Assembly: GCF_022808175.1 (NCBI RefSeq)
Contig: NZ_JALGBX010000004.1
Coordinates: 269,446-333,445 of the forward strand
Length of the DNA: 64,000 nucleotides
Origin: Streptomyces sp. AP-93
Lineage (GTDB): Bacteria > Actinomycetota > Actinomycetes > Streptomycetales > Streptomycetaceae
Direction of reading: 5' to 3'
Made by a program: the position numbers and the translations under genes. Shown piece after piece: positions 53,709 through 62,255 of this stretch. The notes under the pieces were generated by a model. That model had not been told where the DNA came from, did not search any database, and saw only the letters and a list, made by a program, of their open reading frames with translations. Within the stretch, counting starts at the first letter, position 1. Each line of letters starts with the position of its first letter.

Positions 53709-55538
53709 CTACCAGACGGGAATGGGCGCGGGCGCCTCCGTGCCGAGGTCCGGGGTGTCGCGGAGTTCGACGGTGGTCCCGGGCCGGTGGAGTTCGAGGA
53801 TCACCAGGACGTTCTCGCCCGCGCGCCACAGGGGGCCCGGCGCGTACAGCGTCTTCTGCGGGCCGCGCTCCCAGAACCTGCCCAGGGCGAAGCCGTTCAG
53901 CCAGACCATGCCCTTGGTCCACCCCGGGAGGGCGATGAACGCGTCGGCCGCGGAGTCCAGTTCGACGGTGGCCCGGTGGAAGGACGGGCCGTCCGGGAGC
54001 GTGCCGTGGCCGAACTCGAGTCCGGACAGGTCGTCGAGGGGCAGCGGCCTGGTCTCCCAGCCGAACTGGTACTGGTTGTCCAGCCTGACTCCGTCGCGGA
54101 TGCCCTTGCGATCGGCCAGCAGGGGCCCGTAGTTGATCCGTCCCTGGTTCTCCACCAGGATGTCCAGCTCCGCTCCCCCGTCGGGCACCGCGACGGTCAG
54201 GGCCGCGAGCGGCTCGTCCCGCTCCAGCAGTCCGATCTCCCGTCCGTCCAGGAAGACTTGGGCCCGGTCGGCCAGCCCGTCGATGCGCAGCGCCGCCTCG
54301 GGCAGGGGTCCCCGTAGGCGGGTCCGGTAGTGGATCAGGCCCAGGGACTGGCCGGCTTCCTCCATGGTCAGCGGCTCGACGTGGTGCACGGGCTTGGAGA
54401 GCGCGTCCAGGGAGTCGGCCAGCGAGACGCGTGCGTCCACGGAGAGCACCCGGGGAACCACGCGTGGGGGCAGAGCGGGGGGTTCGTGGGTGACGGGGCC
54501 GGTGTGGCGGCCGATGACCTCGCGGAAGAGGTGGAACTTCCGGGTGAGTTCGCCGGCCTCGCCGACGGGGGCGTCGTAGTCGTAGCTGGTCACGTCGGGC
54601 TGGTAGGAGGAGCCGTCGTGGTTGGCGCCGTTCCACCAGCCGAAGTTGGTGCCGCCGTGCCCCATGTAGATGTTCACCGAGGCGCCCGCGGCGAGCAGGC
54701 TGTCCAGGGTGGCGGCGGCGTCCTCGGCGTCGCGCGTGTGGTGCGGCTCGCCCCAGTGGTCGAACCAGCCGTGCCAGTACTCCACGCAGACCAGCGGCCC
54801 TTCCGGCTGGTACGTGCGCAGGGTCGCGAGCGAGCTCTCGGGGCGCGAGCCGAAGGTCCCGGTGGTCAGGACGCCGGGGATGCGCCCGCCGAGCTGGAAG
54901 CCGTGGTCGGCGCCGTCGGTGGTGAACAGCAGGCAGTCGATGCCCCGTCGGACCAGGCCGTCGCGGAGGTGTTCCAGATAGCCGGTGTCGTTGCCGAAGC
55001 TGCCGTACTCGTTCTCGACGCCCACCGCCACCACGGGCCCGCCCCGGCTGCCGAGCAGGGGGACCAGTACGGGGGCCAGGGTGTCGAACCACGCGTCGAC
55101 CGCGGCCAGGTACGCGGGGTCGCGGCGGCGGATCCGGATGGTGCGGTCGGCCAGCAGCCAGCCGGGCAGTCCTCCGAAGTCCCATTCGGCGCAGATGTAG
55201 GGGCCCGGCCGGACGATGACGTCGAGGCCCAGATCGCCGGCGGTCCGGATGAAGGCCGCCACGTCGTTCGGCCCGTCGAAGGCGAACGAGCCGGGGCTGG
55301 GCTCGTGGACGTTCCAGGCCACATAGGTCTCGATGGTGTTCACGCCCATCGCGCGCAGGCGCAGCAGGCGGTCGGCCCAGAGGTCCGGGTGCACCCGGAA
55401 GTAGTGGATGGCCGCGGAGACGATCCGGTGCGGGCGGCCGTTCCGCAGGAAGCCGGTCTCGTCCGTGGCCAGCGTCGTGATCGGCGTCGCAGTCGGCGTC
55501 GCGATCGGTGTCGCGACCGGCGGGTGGGGTGGCTTCAC
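53709..55538 (-). CDS. Beta-galactosidase, glycoside hydrolase family 35
   Basis: A 609-residue GH35 enzyme. After a Pro/Thr-rich start (PPHPPVATPIATPTATPITT), the barrel begins FLRNGRPHRIVSAAIHYFRV. It contains TYVAWNVHEPSPGSFAFDG, the acid/base Glu in VGVENEYGSFGNDTGY and the nucleophile Glu in LVCVEYWHGWFDHWG, and MGHGGTNFGWWNGAN. C-terminal beta domains end with PGWTKGMVWLNGFALGRFWE and GPQKTLYAPGPLW, typical for the family. No signal peptide is evident, so it is probably cytosolic and acts on imported galactosides. The GTG start follows GAGAG by seven bases. A perfect palindrome 97 bp upstream suggests LacI-type control; no lacI-family gene is in the window. Confidence 0.93.
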   Translation of the reverse strand: MKPPHPPVATPIATPTATPITTLATDETGFLRNGRPHRIVSAAIHYFRVHPDLWADRLLRLRAMGVNTIETYVAWNVHEPSPGSFAFDGPNDVAAFIRTAGDLGLDVIVRPGPYICAEWDFGGLPGWLLADRTIRIRRRDPAYLAAVDAWFDTLAPVLVPLLGSRGGPVVAVGVENEYGSFGNDTGYLEHLRDGLVRRGIDCLLFTTDGADHGFQLGGRIPGVLTTGTFGSRPESSLATLRTYQPEGPLVCVEYWHGWFDHWGEPHHTRDAEDAAATLDSLLAAGASVNIYMGHGGTNFGWWNGANHDGSSYQPDVTSYDYDAPVGEAGELTRKFHLFREVIGRHTGPVTHEPPALPPRVVPRVLSVDARVSLADSLDALSKPVHHVEPLTMEEAGQSLGLIHYRTRLRGPLPEAALRIDGLADRAQVFLDGREIGLLERDEPLAALTVAVPDGGAELDILVENQGRINYGPLLADRKGIRDGVRLDNQYQFGWETRPLPLDDLSGLEFGHGTLPDGPSFHRATVELDSAADAFIALPGWTKGMVWLNGFALGRFWERGPQKTLYAPGPLWRAGENVLVILELHRPGTTVELRDTPDLGTEAPAPIPVW

Positions 55539-55634
55539 GTGGGCGCTCTCTTTCGGTGACTTCCGGTGACTTCCGGTGGTGCTCGACTCGTCGGCCGACA
55601 GGGCTCCGGCAGAAGGAAAGCCCTGCACCCTGCA

Positions 55635-55650
55635 TAGAAAGCGCTTTCTA
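55635..55650. promoter_or_regulatory. Perfect LacI-type palindrome TAGAAAGCGCTTTCTA
   Basis: A 16-bp perfect palindrome with the central GCGC typical of LacI/GalR-family operators (GAAAGCGCTTTC), upstream of the GH35 gene and far more symmetric than its surroundings. It is the probable operator of that gene. The cognate regulator is not in the window. Confidence 0.72.
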
Positions 55651-55788
55651 CGGGCCACGGATCACGCTAGGCCGAAGCAGCCCGGGGGGTCAAGGGAGAT
55701 CGCATGCGGGAGACGGTCGACGAGCGGCAGCCGCCCACTACCGCTTGGCCCGCCGCGCCTGCCGGGCCCGCCGCGCCCGCCGCGATCC

Positions 55789-56565
55789 TCACCCGTCGAG
55801 GAAGAAGCCGGTCTTGCGCACCGCGAGGGACCGGGCCATCGCCCGCAGGTCACCGTCGGAAACGGTGGGTCCGCCTCCGGTGAGGACCACGATGGCGCCC
55901 TGTCGTCGCGCGATGTACCGGACGGAGTCGTACGTCTCCGAGCGCCAGGTGTCGGGGGCCACTTGTTCGCAGCGGCCCGTGCCGCTCTGCGTGCTGCCGG
56001 CCTTGACCTCACACGCGTCCGGAGGCGCGAAACCCGGCAGTTGCGGTCCGACGGTCACCCGGATGCCACGCCGCTCCCGGTCGTCGGCGCTGGGTGGGAC
56101 CGACGACGGGAGGATCAGGTAGCCGAAGGTGCCGCTGAAATCGTCCACCTCCGCGAAGTACAGCCGGTGGCCGTCCAGCTCGGGGGCGATCAACGGGGCC
56201 TGGGAGGCTGCGAGTTGCCGCTCCCTGTACTCGGCCACCTGCTGATCGCCGAGCACACCCGTCACCGGCCACAGCAGTACGAGGACTCCGGCGAGCGCCC
56301 CCCAGCGCCACAGCGAGCCGACTCCGGGAAGCACGACGGCGGGAAGCACCACGGCGGCCGCGGCCGCGTACACCGCGGCCAGCAGGAGCGGAGCGGCGAG
56401 CGAACCCCACAGGCCCGAACCCCCCGCCCGGCAGGACAGGACCTCGGCCGGCACCGCGAGCAGCGCGCCCACTCCGGCCACCCCCCAGGCAGGACGGACC
56501 CCGGCCACCCGCAGCCCCACCCACCCGAGCAGGGCCGCGACGACGTGTACGGCCACCATCAGCAC
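55789..56565 (-). CDS. Membrane protein with exported C-terminal domain
   Basis: A 258-residue protein of unknown function. Three or four hydrophobic segments lie in the first ~105 residues (VAVHVVAALLGWVGLRVAGV, AAPLLLAAVYAAAAAVVLPA, GALAGVLVLLWPVTGVLG). About 140 soluble residues follow (LDGHRLYFAEVDDFSGTFGY, LPGFAPPDACEVKAGSTQSG with two Cys, YDSVRYIARRQGAIVVLTGG). The start is uncertain: a GTG is used; about 30 further in-frame residues upstream (including SIEGDFCRSEGWGCLGFGLV) look protein-like but have no ATG or GTG. It has no recognised family and stands between the GH35 operator region and the GNAT gene, same strand as both. Confidence 0.65.
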   Translation of the reverse strand: MLMVAVHVVAALLGWVGLRVAGVRPAWGVAGVGALLAVPAEVLSCRAGGSGLWGSLAAPLLLAAVYAAAAAVVLPAVVLPGVGSLWRWGALAGVLVLLWPVTGVLGDQQVAEYRERQLAASQAPLIAPELDGHRLYFAEVDDFSGTFGYLILPSSVPPSADDRERRGIRVTVGPQLPGFAPPDACEVKAGSTQSGTGRCEQVAPDTWRSETYDSVRYIARRQGAIVVLTGGGPTVSDGDLRAMARSLAVRKTGFFLDG

Positions 56566-56696
56566 GAGGCCGAACCCCAGACACCCCCAGCCCTCGCTCC
56601 GGCAGAAGTCCCCCTCGATGGAGATCCATCCGGATGCCCCATCGTGGTACCGCCGCCGTGCTCACGCCATGAGTACGGGTACTCATTCGCCGAACG

Positions 56697-57623
56697 TCAG
56701 AGGAAGTGGCCGCTGGCCAGATACGGAGCCGGTTCGGCCATGCCCCGGAGCGCGAGGTATCCCTCCTGGCCGATGTCGAGCCGCGCGGCCAGACCGACGT
56801 CGACCGCCCAGTGGTTGGCGGTGGTGATGCAGTTGACGAGCGTGTCGCCCCGGGAGGCGGCCAGGGCTTCCCACAGTAGGTTCTGCGCGGTCCGCGGCTC
56901 GGCGGCGGCGAGGAGCACGGCCCGGTTCTCCTCGTCGTCGACGTACGCGTAGCCCGGCCGGAGCAGGTCCTCGGACACGACGAGCCTGAGGCGGTCGAGC
57001 ATGTAGGCGTGGTCGGGGCCGTGGCCGGCCCCGCGGATCTCCTCGTCCAGCCGGTCCATCCATTCGAGGTCCTCCGGCCGGCCCTCCCGGAGCCCGCTGA
57101 TCGCGGGAAGCGCGGACCGGTCGACGGTGCCGACCATGCGCATCTGCGGGTAGAGCAGGAAGCCCGCCTTCCGGTAGCGCCGGGTCGCCCCGGGGTGCAC
57201 CGAGGAAGAGAACAGCCCGGGGCGGCCGTCGGCGTGCGCCAGCGCGGCATCCATCAGCCGCCGGCCGATGCCCTGGCCCTGACACCGGGTCAGTACGCCG
57301 TAGGTGGCGAGGTACCAGACCCGGCCGCGGTTCTGCGACATGGCGAACCCGACGACGCCGCCCCCGTCGACGCCGTCCCCGTCGATGCCGCCCGCACCGA
57401 CGCCGCCCGCATCGACCGCGACCCAGCAGCCCGCGGGATCGGCCTCCAGGTAGAACCGCATCCGTTCGATCCACTGCTTCGACGCGGTTTCCGAACGGGG
57501 ACGGATCTCCGGTTCGCCGACCCTTCTGCTGCTCTGGTCCGCCTCGAAGAACAGCACCGCCGAGGCTCGCTCCGCCGACGGGAGGTCTTCCTCTCGCGCC
57601 GGTCTCACCTGCACCGATTCCAT
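56697..57623 (-). CDS. Tandem GNAT acetyltransferase
   Basis: A 308-residue protein with two GNAT-like halves. The first is canonical: VQVRPAREEDLPSAERASAV, then YLATYGVLTRCQGQGIGRRL with the Q/R-x-x-G-x-G/A acetyl-CoA loop, and HPGATRRYRKAGFLLYPQMR. The second (from about 185: SGLREGRPEDLEWMDRLDEE, LLRPGYAYVDDEENRAVLLA) is the degenerate partner typical of mycothiol synthase-like and other double-GNAT proteins. Between strands the first half carries a Gly/Asp/Val repeat (GVGAGGIDGDGVDGGGVVG) encoded by a short tandem repeat. The ATG has AGGAG six bases upstream. It is divergent from the MMPL gene over a gap with an 18-bp palindrome. Substrate unknown. Confidence 0.82.
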   Translation of the reverse strand: MESVQVRPAREEDLPSAERASAVLFFEADQSSRRVGEPEIRPRSETASKQWIERMRFYLEADPAGCWVAVDAGGVGAGGIDGDGVDGGGVVGFAMSQNRGRVWYLATYGVLTRCQGQGIGRRLMDAALAHADGRPGLFSSSVHPGATRRYRKAGFLLYPQMRMVGTVDRSALPAISGLREGRPEDLEWMDRLDEEIRGAGHGPDHAYMLDRLRLVVSEDLLRPGYAYVDDEENRAVLLAAAEPRTAQNLLWEALAASRGDTLVNCITTANHWAVDVGLAARLDIGQEGYLALRGMAEPAPYLASGHFL

Positions 57624-57728
57624 TCCTGGCTCCTGTCCGGGAAAAGCCGTGCACGGATGGCGGGTTGTGTTCCCCGCGATTGCCCCATGCTGCGGCAATG
57701 GACCCGCCGCTGCGTCGGCAGGCTGTGG

Positions 57729-57746
57729 GTCCACCGATCGGTGGAC
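57729..57746. promoter_or_regulatory. Perfect 18-bp palindrome GTCCACCGATCGGTGGAC between GNAT and MMPL genes
   Basis: An uninterrupted 18-bp palindrome, about 60-75 bp from the MMPL start and ~105 bp from the GNAT start. Size and symmetry fit a TetR-family operator, which commonly control MMPL exporters. No TetR gene is seen in the window, so the regulator is elsewhere. Confidence 0.68.
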
Positions 57747-57804
57747 AAGAAGTTCAGTCGGCCAGACGTCATGCCCGCCACGCCCCGCCGCGCATGATCC
57801 AAGC

Positions 57805-60069
57805 ATGAACCGACTACCTGTCAGAATCGCCCGGTGGAGCGCCCGGCACGCAGGGCGAGCGATCGCCTGCTGGTTCGCCTTCGTCGTCCTGTGCCTGGGC
57901 ACCGGCATCGCCGTCGGCACCCATCGGGCCACCTCCGCGGACTTCCGTGTCGGCGAGGCCGGCCGCGCCGAAACGATCGCCGCCGAAGGAGGGCTGGAGC
58001 GCAGGCCCACCGAACAGATACTCATCCGGTCCCGGTCCGGTCCGCTCGACGCGGCGGCGGCCGACGTGGCCGCTCGGGACGTCACCGAGCGAATGGGCCG
58101 ACTGCCCGGGGTCGACAGTGTCGCCGCCCCCCTCCGCTCCCGAGACGGCGCGGCCCTGATGGTGGCGGTGGTCATGAAGGGCCCCGAGCTGGACGGGAAG
58201 AAGAATGTCGTTCCGCTCCTGGAGCAGACCGCTCAGGTGGCAGCCGCCCATCCCGGCCTGATCGTGGAGGAGACGGGCTCCCCGGCCATCAGCAAGGGGG
58301 TCAACGATCAGCGGGGCAAGGACCTGGCCCTGTCGGAGCGGCTCACGCTGCCCATCACCCTTGTCACCCTGCTGCTCGTGTTCGGCTCCGTCGTGATGGC
58401 GGGCGTCCCGTTGCTGCTCGCGCTCTCCTCGATCGCGGCCGCCCTCGGACTGTCCATGGTCGCCTCCCACGTCCTGCCCGACCCCGGCGTCGGCACCAAC
58501 ATGATTCTGCTCATCGGCCTCGCCGTCGGTGTGGACTACACCCTCTTCTACCTGGAGCGGGAGCGCGAGGAGCGGGCCCGCGCCCAGGGGCGGCTGAGCT
58601 CCGAAGCCCTGGTCGAGCTGGCGGCCGCGACCGCGGGACGGGCCATCGTGGTCTCCGGGCTCGCCGTGATCGTGTCCACCGCTTGCCTCTACCTCGCCAC
58701 CGACGTCATCTTCTCCTCCCTCGCAACCGGAACCATCCTCGTCGTCGCGGTGGCCGTCGCGAGCTCGCTGACCGTACTGCCCGCCCTGCTGGTGAAGATC
58801 GGGCACCGCACCGAGCGCCGGGCGGCCCGTACCGCGGAACGCCGCGCCCGGCGCGGCGGCCAGGCCCCTGTCCGGCTGCCCTGGCCGCGCCGCCGTGGCG
58901 GCCTTACGGCCCACGCGAGGACCGGACGGCTGTCCGGGGCCCTGCTGAGGCCCGCCCACAAGCGTCCCGTGCTCACCCTGTGCGTGTCCGTGCTCGTCAT
59001 GCTCGGCCTGGCCGTACCCGCGTTCGGCCTGAAGCTCGTCGATCCGGGCCGGGACACCTTCTCCCGGGACATCCCCGCCATGCAGGTCTACGACCGGCTC
59101 AACGCGGCCTTCCCCGAACTGACCACCCAGCACCGCGTCAGCGCCCGATCCACCCCTGAACGCGCCGGTGAGGTCCGCGAGGCCTTGACGGAGCTCGCCC
59201 GGCGTACCCGGAACGATCCGCTCTTCCACCAGACCGCAACCGCCGAGCCGAAGATCCTGACCTCGGCCGACGGGCGGATCAGCGTGCTGGAGCTGGCCGT
59301 TCCCTTCGCCGCCACCTCGGAAGAGGGTGTCGCGTCACTGACCAGGCTCCGCCAGGAACACCTGCCCGCGACGGCCGGCGCGCTGGCGGGAGTCGAGACG
59401 TCCGTCTCGGGAGACGTGGCCCGCGGCCGTGACTATGTGGATCACGAGAACGGCAAACTTCCCCTGGTCCTCGGGTTCCTGCTGCTGGTGACCTTCCTGA
59501 TGACCCTCTGGGCCTTCCGGTCGGTGGTCATCGCCCTGATCGGGGTGCTTCTCAACCTGCTGTCGGCGGGGGCCGCCCTCGGCGCTCTCGTCGCCACCTT
59601 CCAGGGGACGTGGGCGGAAGGCCTGCTGGGCTTCGACTCCCTCGGTGCGATCGCTTCCAGGGTCCCGTTGTTCCTCTTCGTCATCCTCTTCGGACTCTCC
59701 ATGGACTACCAGGTGTTCGTCGTCAGCCGGATCAAGGAAGCGATGGACAACGGGATGACCGCCCGCGAGGCGGTGCTCGACGGGATCAGCCGATCCGCCA
59801 AGGTGGTGACCAGCGCGGCCATCGTGATGGTGACGGTGTTCGGGGCCTTCGTGGCCCTGCACCTCACCGAGATGAAGCAGATGGGCTTCTGCCTGGCCCT
59901 CGCGGTTCTGCTGGACGCCGTGGTGGTCCGGCTCATGGTCCTTCCCGCGCTGCTCCTTCTCCTCGGTGACCGGGCTTGGCGGCCGCTGCGCCGCACGCGT
60001 CGCACGCCGGCTGCGAGCGACGGGAAAACCCACCTGCCCGACACCCGCCCGCGGCAGAACGTAGGCTGA
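57805..60069 (+). CDS. MMPL-family RND transporter
   Basis: A 754-residue inner-membrane exporter of the MMPL/RND family, used for lipids or drugs, powered by the proton gradient. Two repeats of one helix, an extracytoplasmic loop and about five helices are visible. First: LTLVTLLLVFGSVVMAGVPL-type helix 2, then the GVDYTLFYLERE proton-relay block. Second: FGLSMDYQVFVVSRIKEAMD and SAAIVMVTVFGAFVALHLTE. The extracytoplasmic loop in the second half (residues ~425-535) includes PAMQVYDRLNAAFPELTTQH. A basic cytosolic segment (RRAARTAERRARRGG) joins the halves. The ATG is chosen where the family begins. A histidine kinase gene begins 5 bp after the stop, so it is cotranscribed with a two-component system. 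Confidence 0.92.
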   Translation: MNRLPVRIARWSARHAGRAIACWFAFVVLCLGTGIAVGTHRATSADFRVGEAGRAETIAAEGGLERRPTEQILIRSRSGPLDAAAADVAARDVTERMGRLPGVDSVAAPLRSRDGAALMVAVVMKGPELDGKKNVVPLLEQTAQVAAAHPGLIVEETGSPAISKGVNDQRGKDLALSERLTLPITLVTLLLVFGSVVMAGVPLLLALSSIAAALGLSMVASHVLPDPGVGTNMILLIGLAVGVDYTLFYLEREREERARAQGRLSSEALVELAAATAGRAIVVSGLAVIVSTACLYLATDVIFSSLATGTILVVAVAVASSLTVLPALLVKIGHRTERRAARTAERRARRGGQAPVRLPWPRRRGGLTAHARTGRLSGALLRPAHKRPVLTLCVSVLVMLGLAVPAFGLKLVDPGRDTFSRDIPAMQVYDRLNAAFPELTTQHRVSARSTPERAGEVREALTELARRTRNDPLFHQTATAEPKILTSADGRISVLELAVPFAATSEEGVASLTRLRQEHLPATAGALAGVETSVSGDVARGRDYVDHENGKLPLVLGFLLLVTFLMTLWAFRSVVIALIGVLLNLLSAGAALGALVATFQGTWAEGLLGFDSLGAIASRVPLFLFVILFGLSMDYQVFVVSRIKEAMDNGMTAREAVLDGISRSAKVVTSAAIVMVTVFGAFVALHLTEMKQMGFCLALAVLLDAVVVRLMVLPALLLLLGDRAWRPLRRTRRTPAASDGKTHLPDTRPRQNVG

Positions 60070-60074
60070 CGATC

Positions 60075-61256
60075 ATGCTGCAACGGCCCCGGCAAGGCGA
60101 CCCGTTCTGGGTGTGGATGCTCCACTGGTGGGACGTCCTGTCCTGGGCGGTCATCGGACTCCTGTTCCTCCTCACCGCACTCGCCGATCTCCCTGGTGCG
60201 GTGAAGTACGGGTCGCTCGCGCTGCTGGCCCTGCTCGCCTTCAGCTACGCCTTCGTCAGGCGGCTGCCCGGGAATCCCGTCCGCGGCGGCTACGCCCACC
60301 TGATCGTGCTGCTCGTCACCCTGGCGGCTCTCTCGTACCTGCGCGACGGATACGGAGTGCTCTACACCCTGGCCCTGCCGCAGTTCGTCATCTTCGTCGA
60401 GAACCTCCGGGCGGCGATCGTCCTCAGCGGCCTGGGTGCCGCGGCGATCACCCTCGGTGGCACCCTGCGGCAAGGCTGGGGCGCCGAGAACCTCACCACG
60501 AACACCATCTCCTCCCTCTCCGTCTACGCGGTGAGCGTCCTGATCGCGCTGCTCACCCCGAGGGCCCTCGCGGCCCGCGACGAACGGGCCCAACTGCGAG
60601 CGGAGTTGGACAGCGCCCAGCTCGACCTGGCCGCGGCCCACCGGGTCCAGGGCGCGGCGCAGGAACGCGAACGCCTCGCCCGGGAGATTCACGACACCCT
60701 GGCCCAGGGGTTCGCCTCCATCATCGTGCTGGCGGAGGCGGCCCGCTCCGGCCTGGAGAGCGATCCGGCCCGCAGCGCACAGCAGTTGCTCTCCATCGAG
60801 CAGACCGCGCGGGAGAACTTCGCCGAGGCCCGGGTCCTGGTCGGGGCCGCCCCGCAGAGCGGCCTCACACCGGGATCCGTCGCGGTGACCCTGCGCCGCA
60901 CCCTGGACCGCTTCTCGCAGGACACCGGGCTCCACGTCATCTCCGACCTGGCGGAGGTCGAATGCGACCAGCCGACCCGGATCGCGCTGCTGCGCTGCAC
61001 CCAGGAGTCCCTGGCCAATGTCCGCAAGCACGCGGCCGCTTCCACGGTGGACGTCGTCCTCGCGCAACGCCCGTACGGGGTGGAGCTGGAGATAACCGAC
61101 GACGGCCAGGGCTTCGCCGTCGAGGACGCCCGCGGGTTCGGCCTCGGCGGCATGAGGAAGCGCCTCGCCGAACTCGGCGGGGACCTCACCGTCACCAGCT
61201 CTGTCGGCGACGGCACCCGCATCCTGGCCCTGATCCCCACGAATGATGAGGCATGA
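60075..61256 (+). CDS. NarL-type sensor histidine kinase
   Basis: A 393-residue HisKA_3 kinase. Residues about 15-165 hold four to five membrane helices (WWDVLSWAVIGLLFLLTALA, VRGGYAHLIVLLVTLAALSY, AAIVLSGLGAAAITLGGTLR, VYAVSVLIALLTPRALA). A dimerisation helix follows with the phosphoacceptor H206 in LAREIHDTLAQGFASIIVLA. The HATPase domain shows TQESLANVRKHAAASTVDVV (N box), ITDDGQGF (G1) and RGFGLGGMRKRLAELGG (G2). It is 5 bp behind the MMPL gene and 1 bp ahead of the response regulator, forming one transcript. It may sense envelope stress or a molecule exported by MMPL; this is inferred. Confidence 0.94.
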   Translation: MLQRPRQGDPFWVWMLHWWDVLSWAVIGLLFLLTALADLPGAVKYGSLALLALLAFSYAFVRRLPGNPVRGGYAHLIVLLVTLAALSYLRDGYGVLYTLALPQFVIFVENLRAAIVLSGLGAAAITLGGTLRQGWGAENLTTNTISSLSVYAVSVLIALLTPRALAARDERAQLRAELDSAQLDLAAAHRVQGAAQERERLAREIHDTLAQGFASIIVLAEAARSGLESDPARSAQQLLSIEQTARENFAEARVLVGAAPQSGLTPGSVAVTLRRTLDRFSQDTGLHVISDLAEVECDQPTRIALLRCTQESLANVRKHAAASTVDVVLAQRPYGVELEITDDGQGFAVEDARGFGLGGMRKRLAELGGDLTVTSSVGDGTRILALIPTNDEA

Positions 61257-61257
61257 C

Positions 61258-61902
61258 ATGACGACCCCAGAACCGTCCTTGCGCGTCGTGGTGGTGGACG
61301 ACCACACGGTCATGCGCGCCGGAGTCGTTGCCCTGCTGGCCTCGGAACCGACCGTCGACATCGTCGGCGAAGCCGGGGACGGCCGTGCCGCCGTGGAACT
61401 GGTCGAGCGCCTGCGGCCGGACGTCGCACTGATCGACCTGCGGATGCCCGTGCTGGACGGGGCGAGCGCCACGGCCGAGATCGTCGCCGGCCCGGCCGCT
61501 ACCCGGGTACTGATCCTGACGACGTACGACACCGACGAGGAGATCGAGCGCGCGGTCGAGGCCGGGGCGATCGGTTACCTGCTCAAGGACACCACCCGCG
61601 AGCAGCTCGTCGAGGCCATCCACTCCGCGTCCCGGGGCGAGACCGTCCTGGCCCCCCGGGTCGCGGAGCGGCTGGTGGCCCGGATGCGCCGGCCCGCCGT
61701 CGTGCCGTTGACCGCCCGCGAGGTGGACGTGCTCAACGCGGTGGCGGACGGGCTGTCCAATGTGGAGATCGGCCGGCGGCTGGTCATCGCCGAGGCCACG
61801 GTCAAAACCCACCTGCTACGGGTCTTCGCCAAGCTGGACGTCAGCGACCGGACCCACGCGGTGGTCGTGGCCATGGAGCGAGGACTACTGGTCCGCCGCT
61901 GA
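61258..61902 (+). CDS. NarL/LuxR-type response regulator
   Basis: A 214-residue regulator. Receiver domain: D14/D15 acidic pair (RVVVVDDHTVMRAG), phosphoacceptor D60 (VALIDLRMPVLDG), and the YLLKDTT lysine. The C-terminal LuxR HTH shows PLTAREVDVLNAVADGLSNV, EIGRRLVIAEATVKTHLLRV and FAKLDVSDRTHAVVVAMERG. An in-frame ATG 15 bp earlier exists, but GAGG six bases before the chosen ATG favours this start, 1 bp after the kinase stop. It completes the MMPL-kinase-regulator operon and probably controls that operon or lipid/drug response genes. Confidence 0.94.
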   Translation: MTTPEPSLRVVVVDDHTVMRAGVVALLASEPTVDIVGEAGDGRAAVELVERLRPDVALIDLRMPVLDGASATAEIVAGPAATRVLILTTYDTDEEIERAVEAGAIGYLLKDTTREQLVEAIHSASRGETVLAPRVAERLVARMRRPAVVPLTAREVDVLNAVADGLSNVEIGRRLVIAEATVKTHLLRVFAKLDVSDRTHAVVVAMERGLLVRR

Positions 61903-61914
61903 CGTCCCTCAACG

Positions 61915-62250
61915 AGAACGCGGTGGAACTGCGCCTTGACCTGCTTGCCCTCGGCCTCGGCGGGGCGGACCCAGTGAAACGGCCTTGCCCTTACGGTCGG
62001 CCGGGATGAGCGAGGTGGTCCGGGTGGTGAGCAGCCAGCTTCCGTCCACCTTGCGGAACGCGTCTTCGTAGTGACCCACTTGAGTCGGTGGCCGGGGTGG
62101 CACCAGCCCCCGGAGTAGCCGTCGACTCGGTAAGCCTGCCCGAGCGTCCGCAGAGCCACGGCCGGGGTAGTTCCGGATGGCGTAACGTCTCTGGCCCTCG
62201 TTCCGCGCATCGACCAGCATGGGGTCAGCGGGACCGGCGGACGAGATGGG
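61915..62250 (-). pseudogene. SnoaL-like (NTF2-fold) gene remnant
   Basis: Minus-strand frames together recall a SnoaL-like protein: ARNEGQRRYAIRNY in one frame, VGHYEDAFRKVDGSWLLTTR and TTSLIPADRKGKA, then after a frame change PFHWVRPAEAEGKQVKAQFH. The VGHYED.F.KVDG.W motif is typical of the family's last strands. Frames are broken at about 61970 and upstream near 62090, and no complete gene can be formed. It overlaps only non-coding sequence between the response regulator and the SpoIIE-type gene. Confidence 0.5.
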
Positions 62251-62255
62251 CACGC

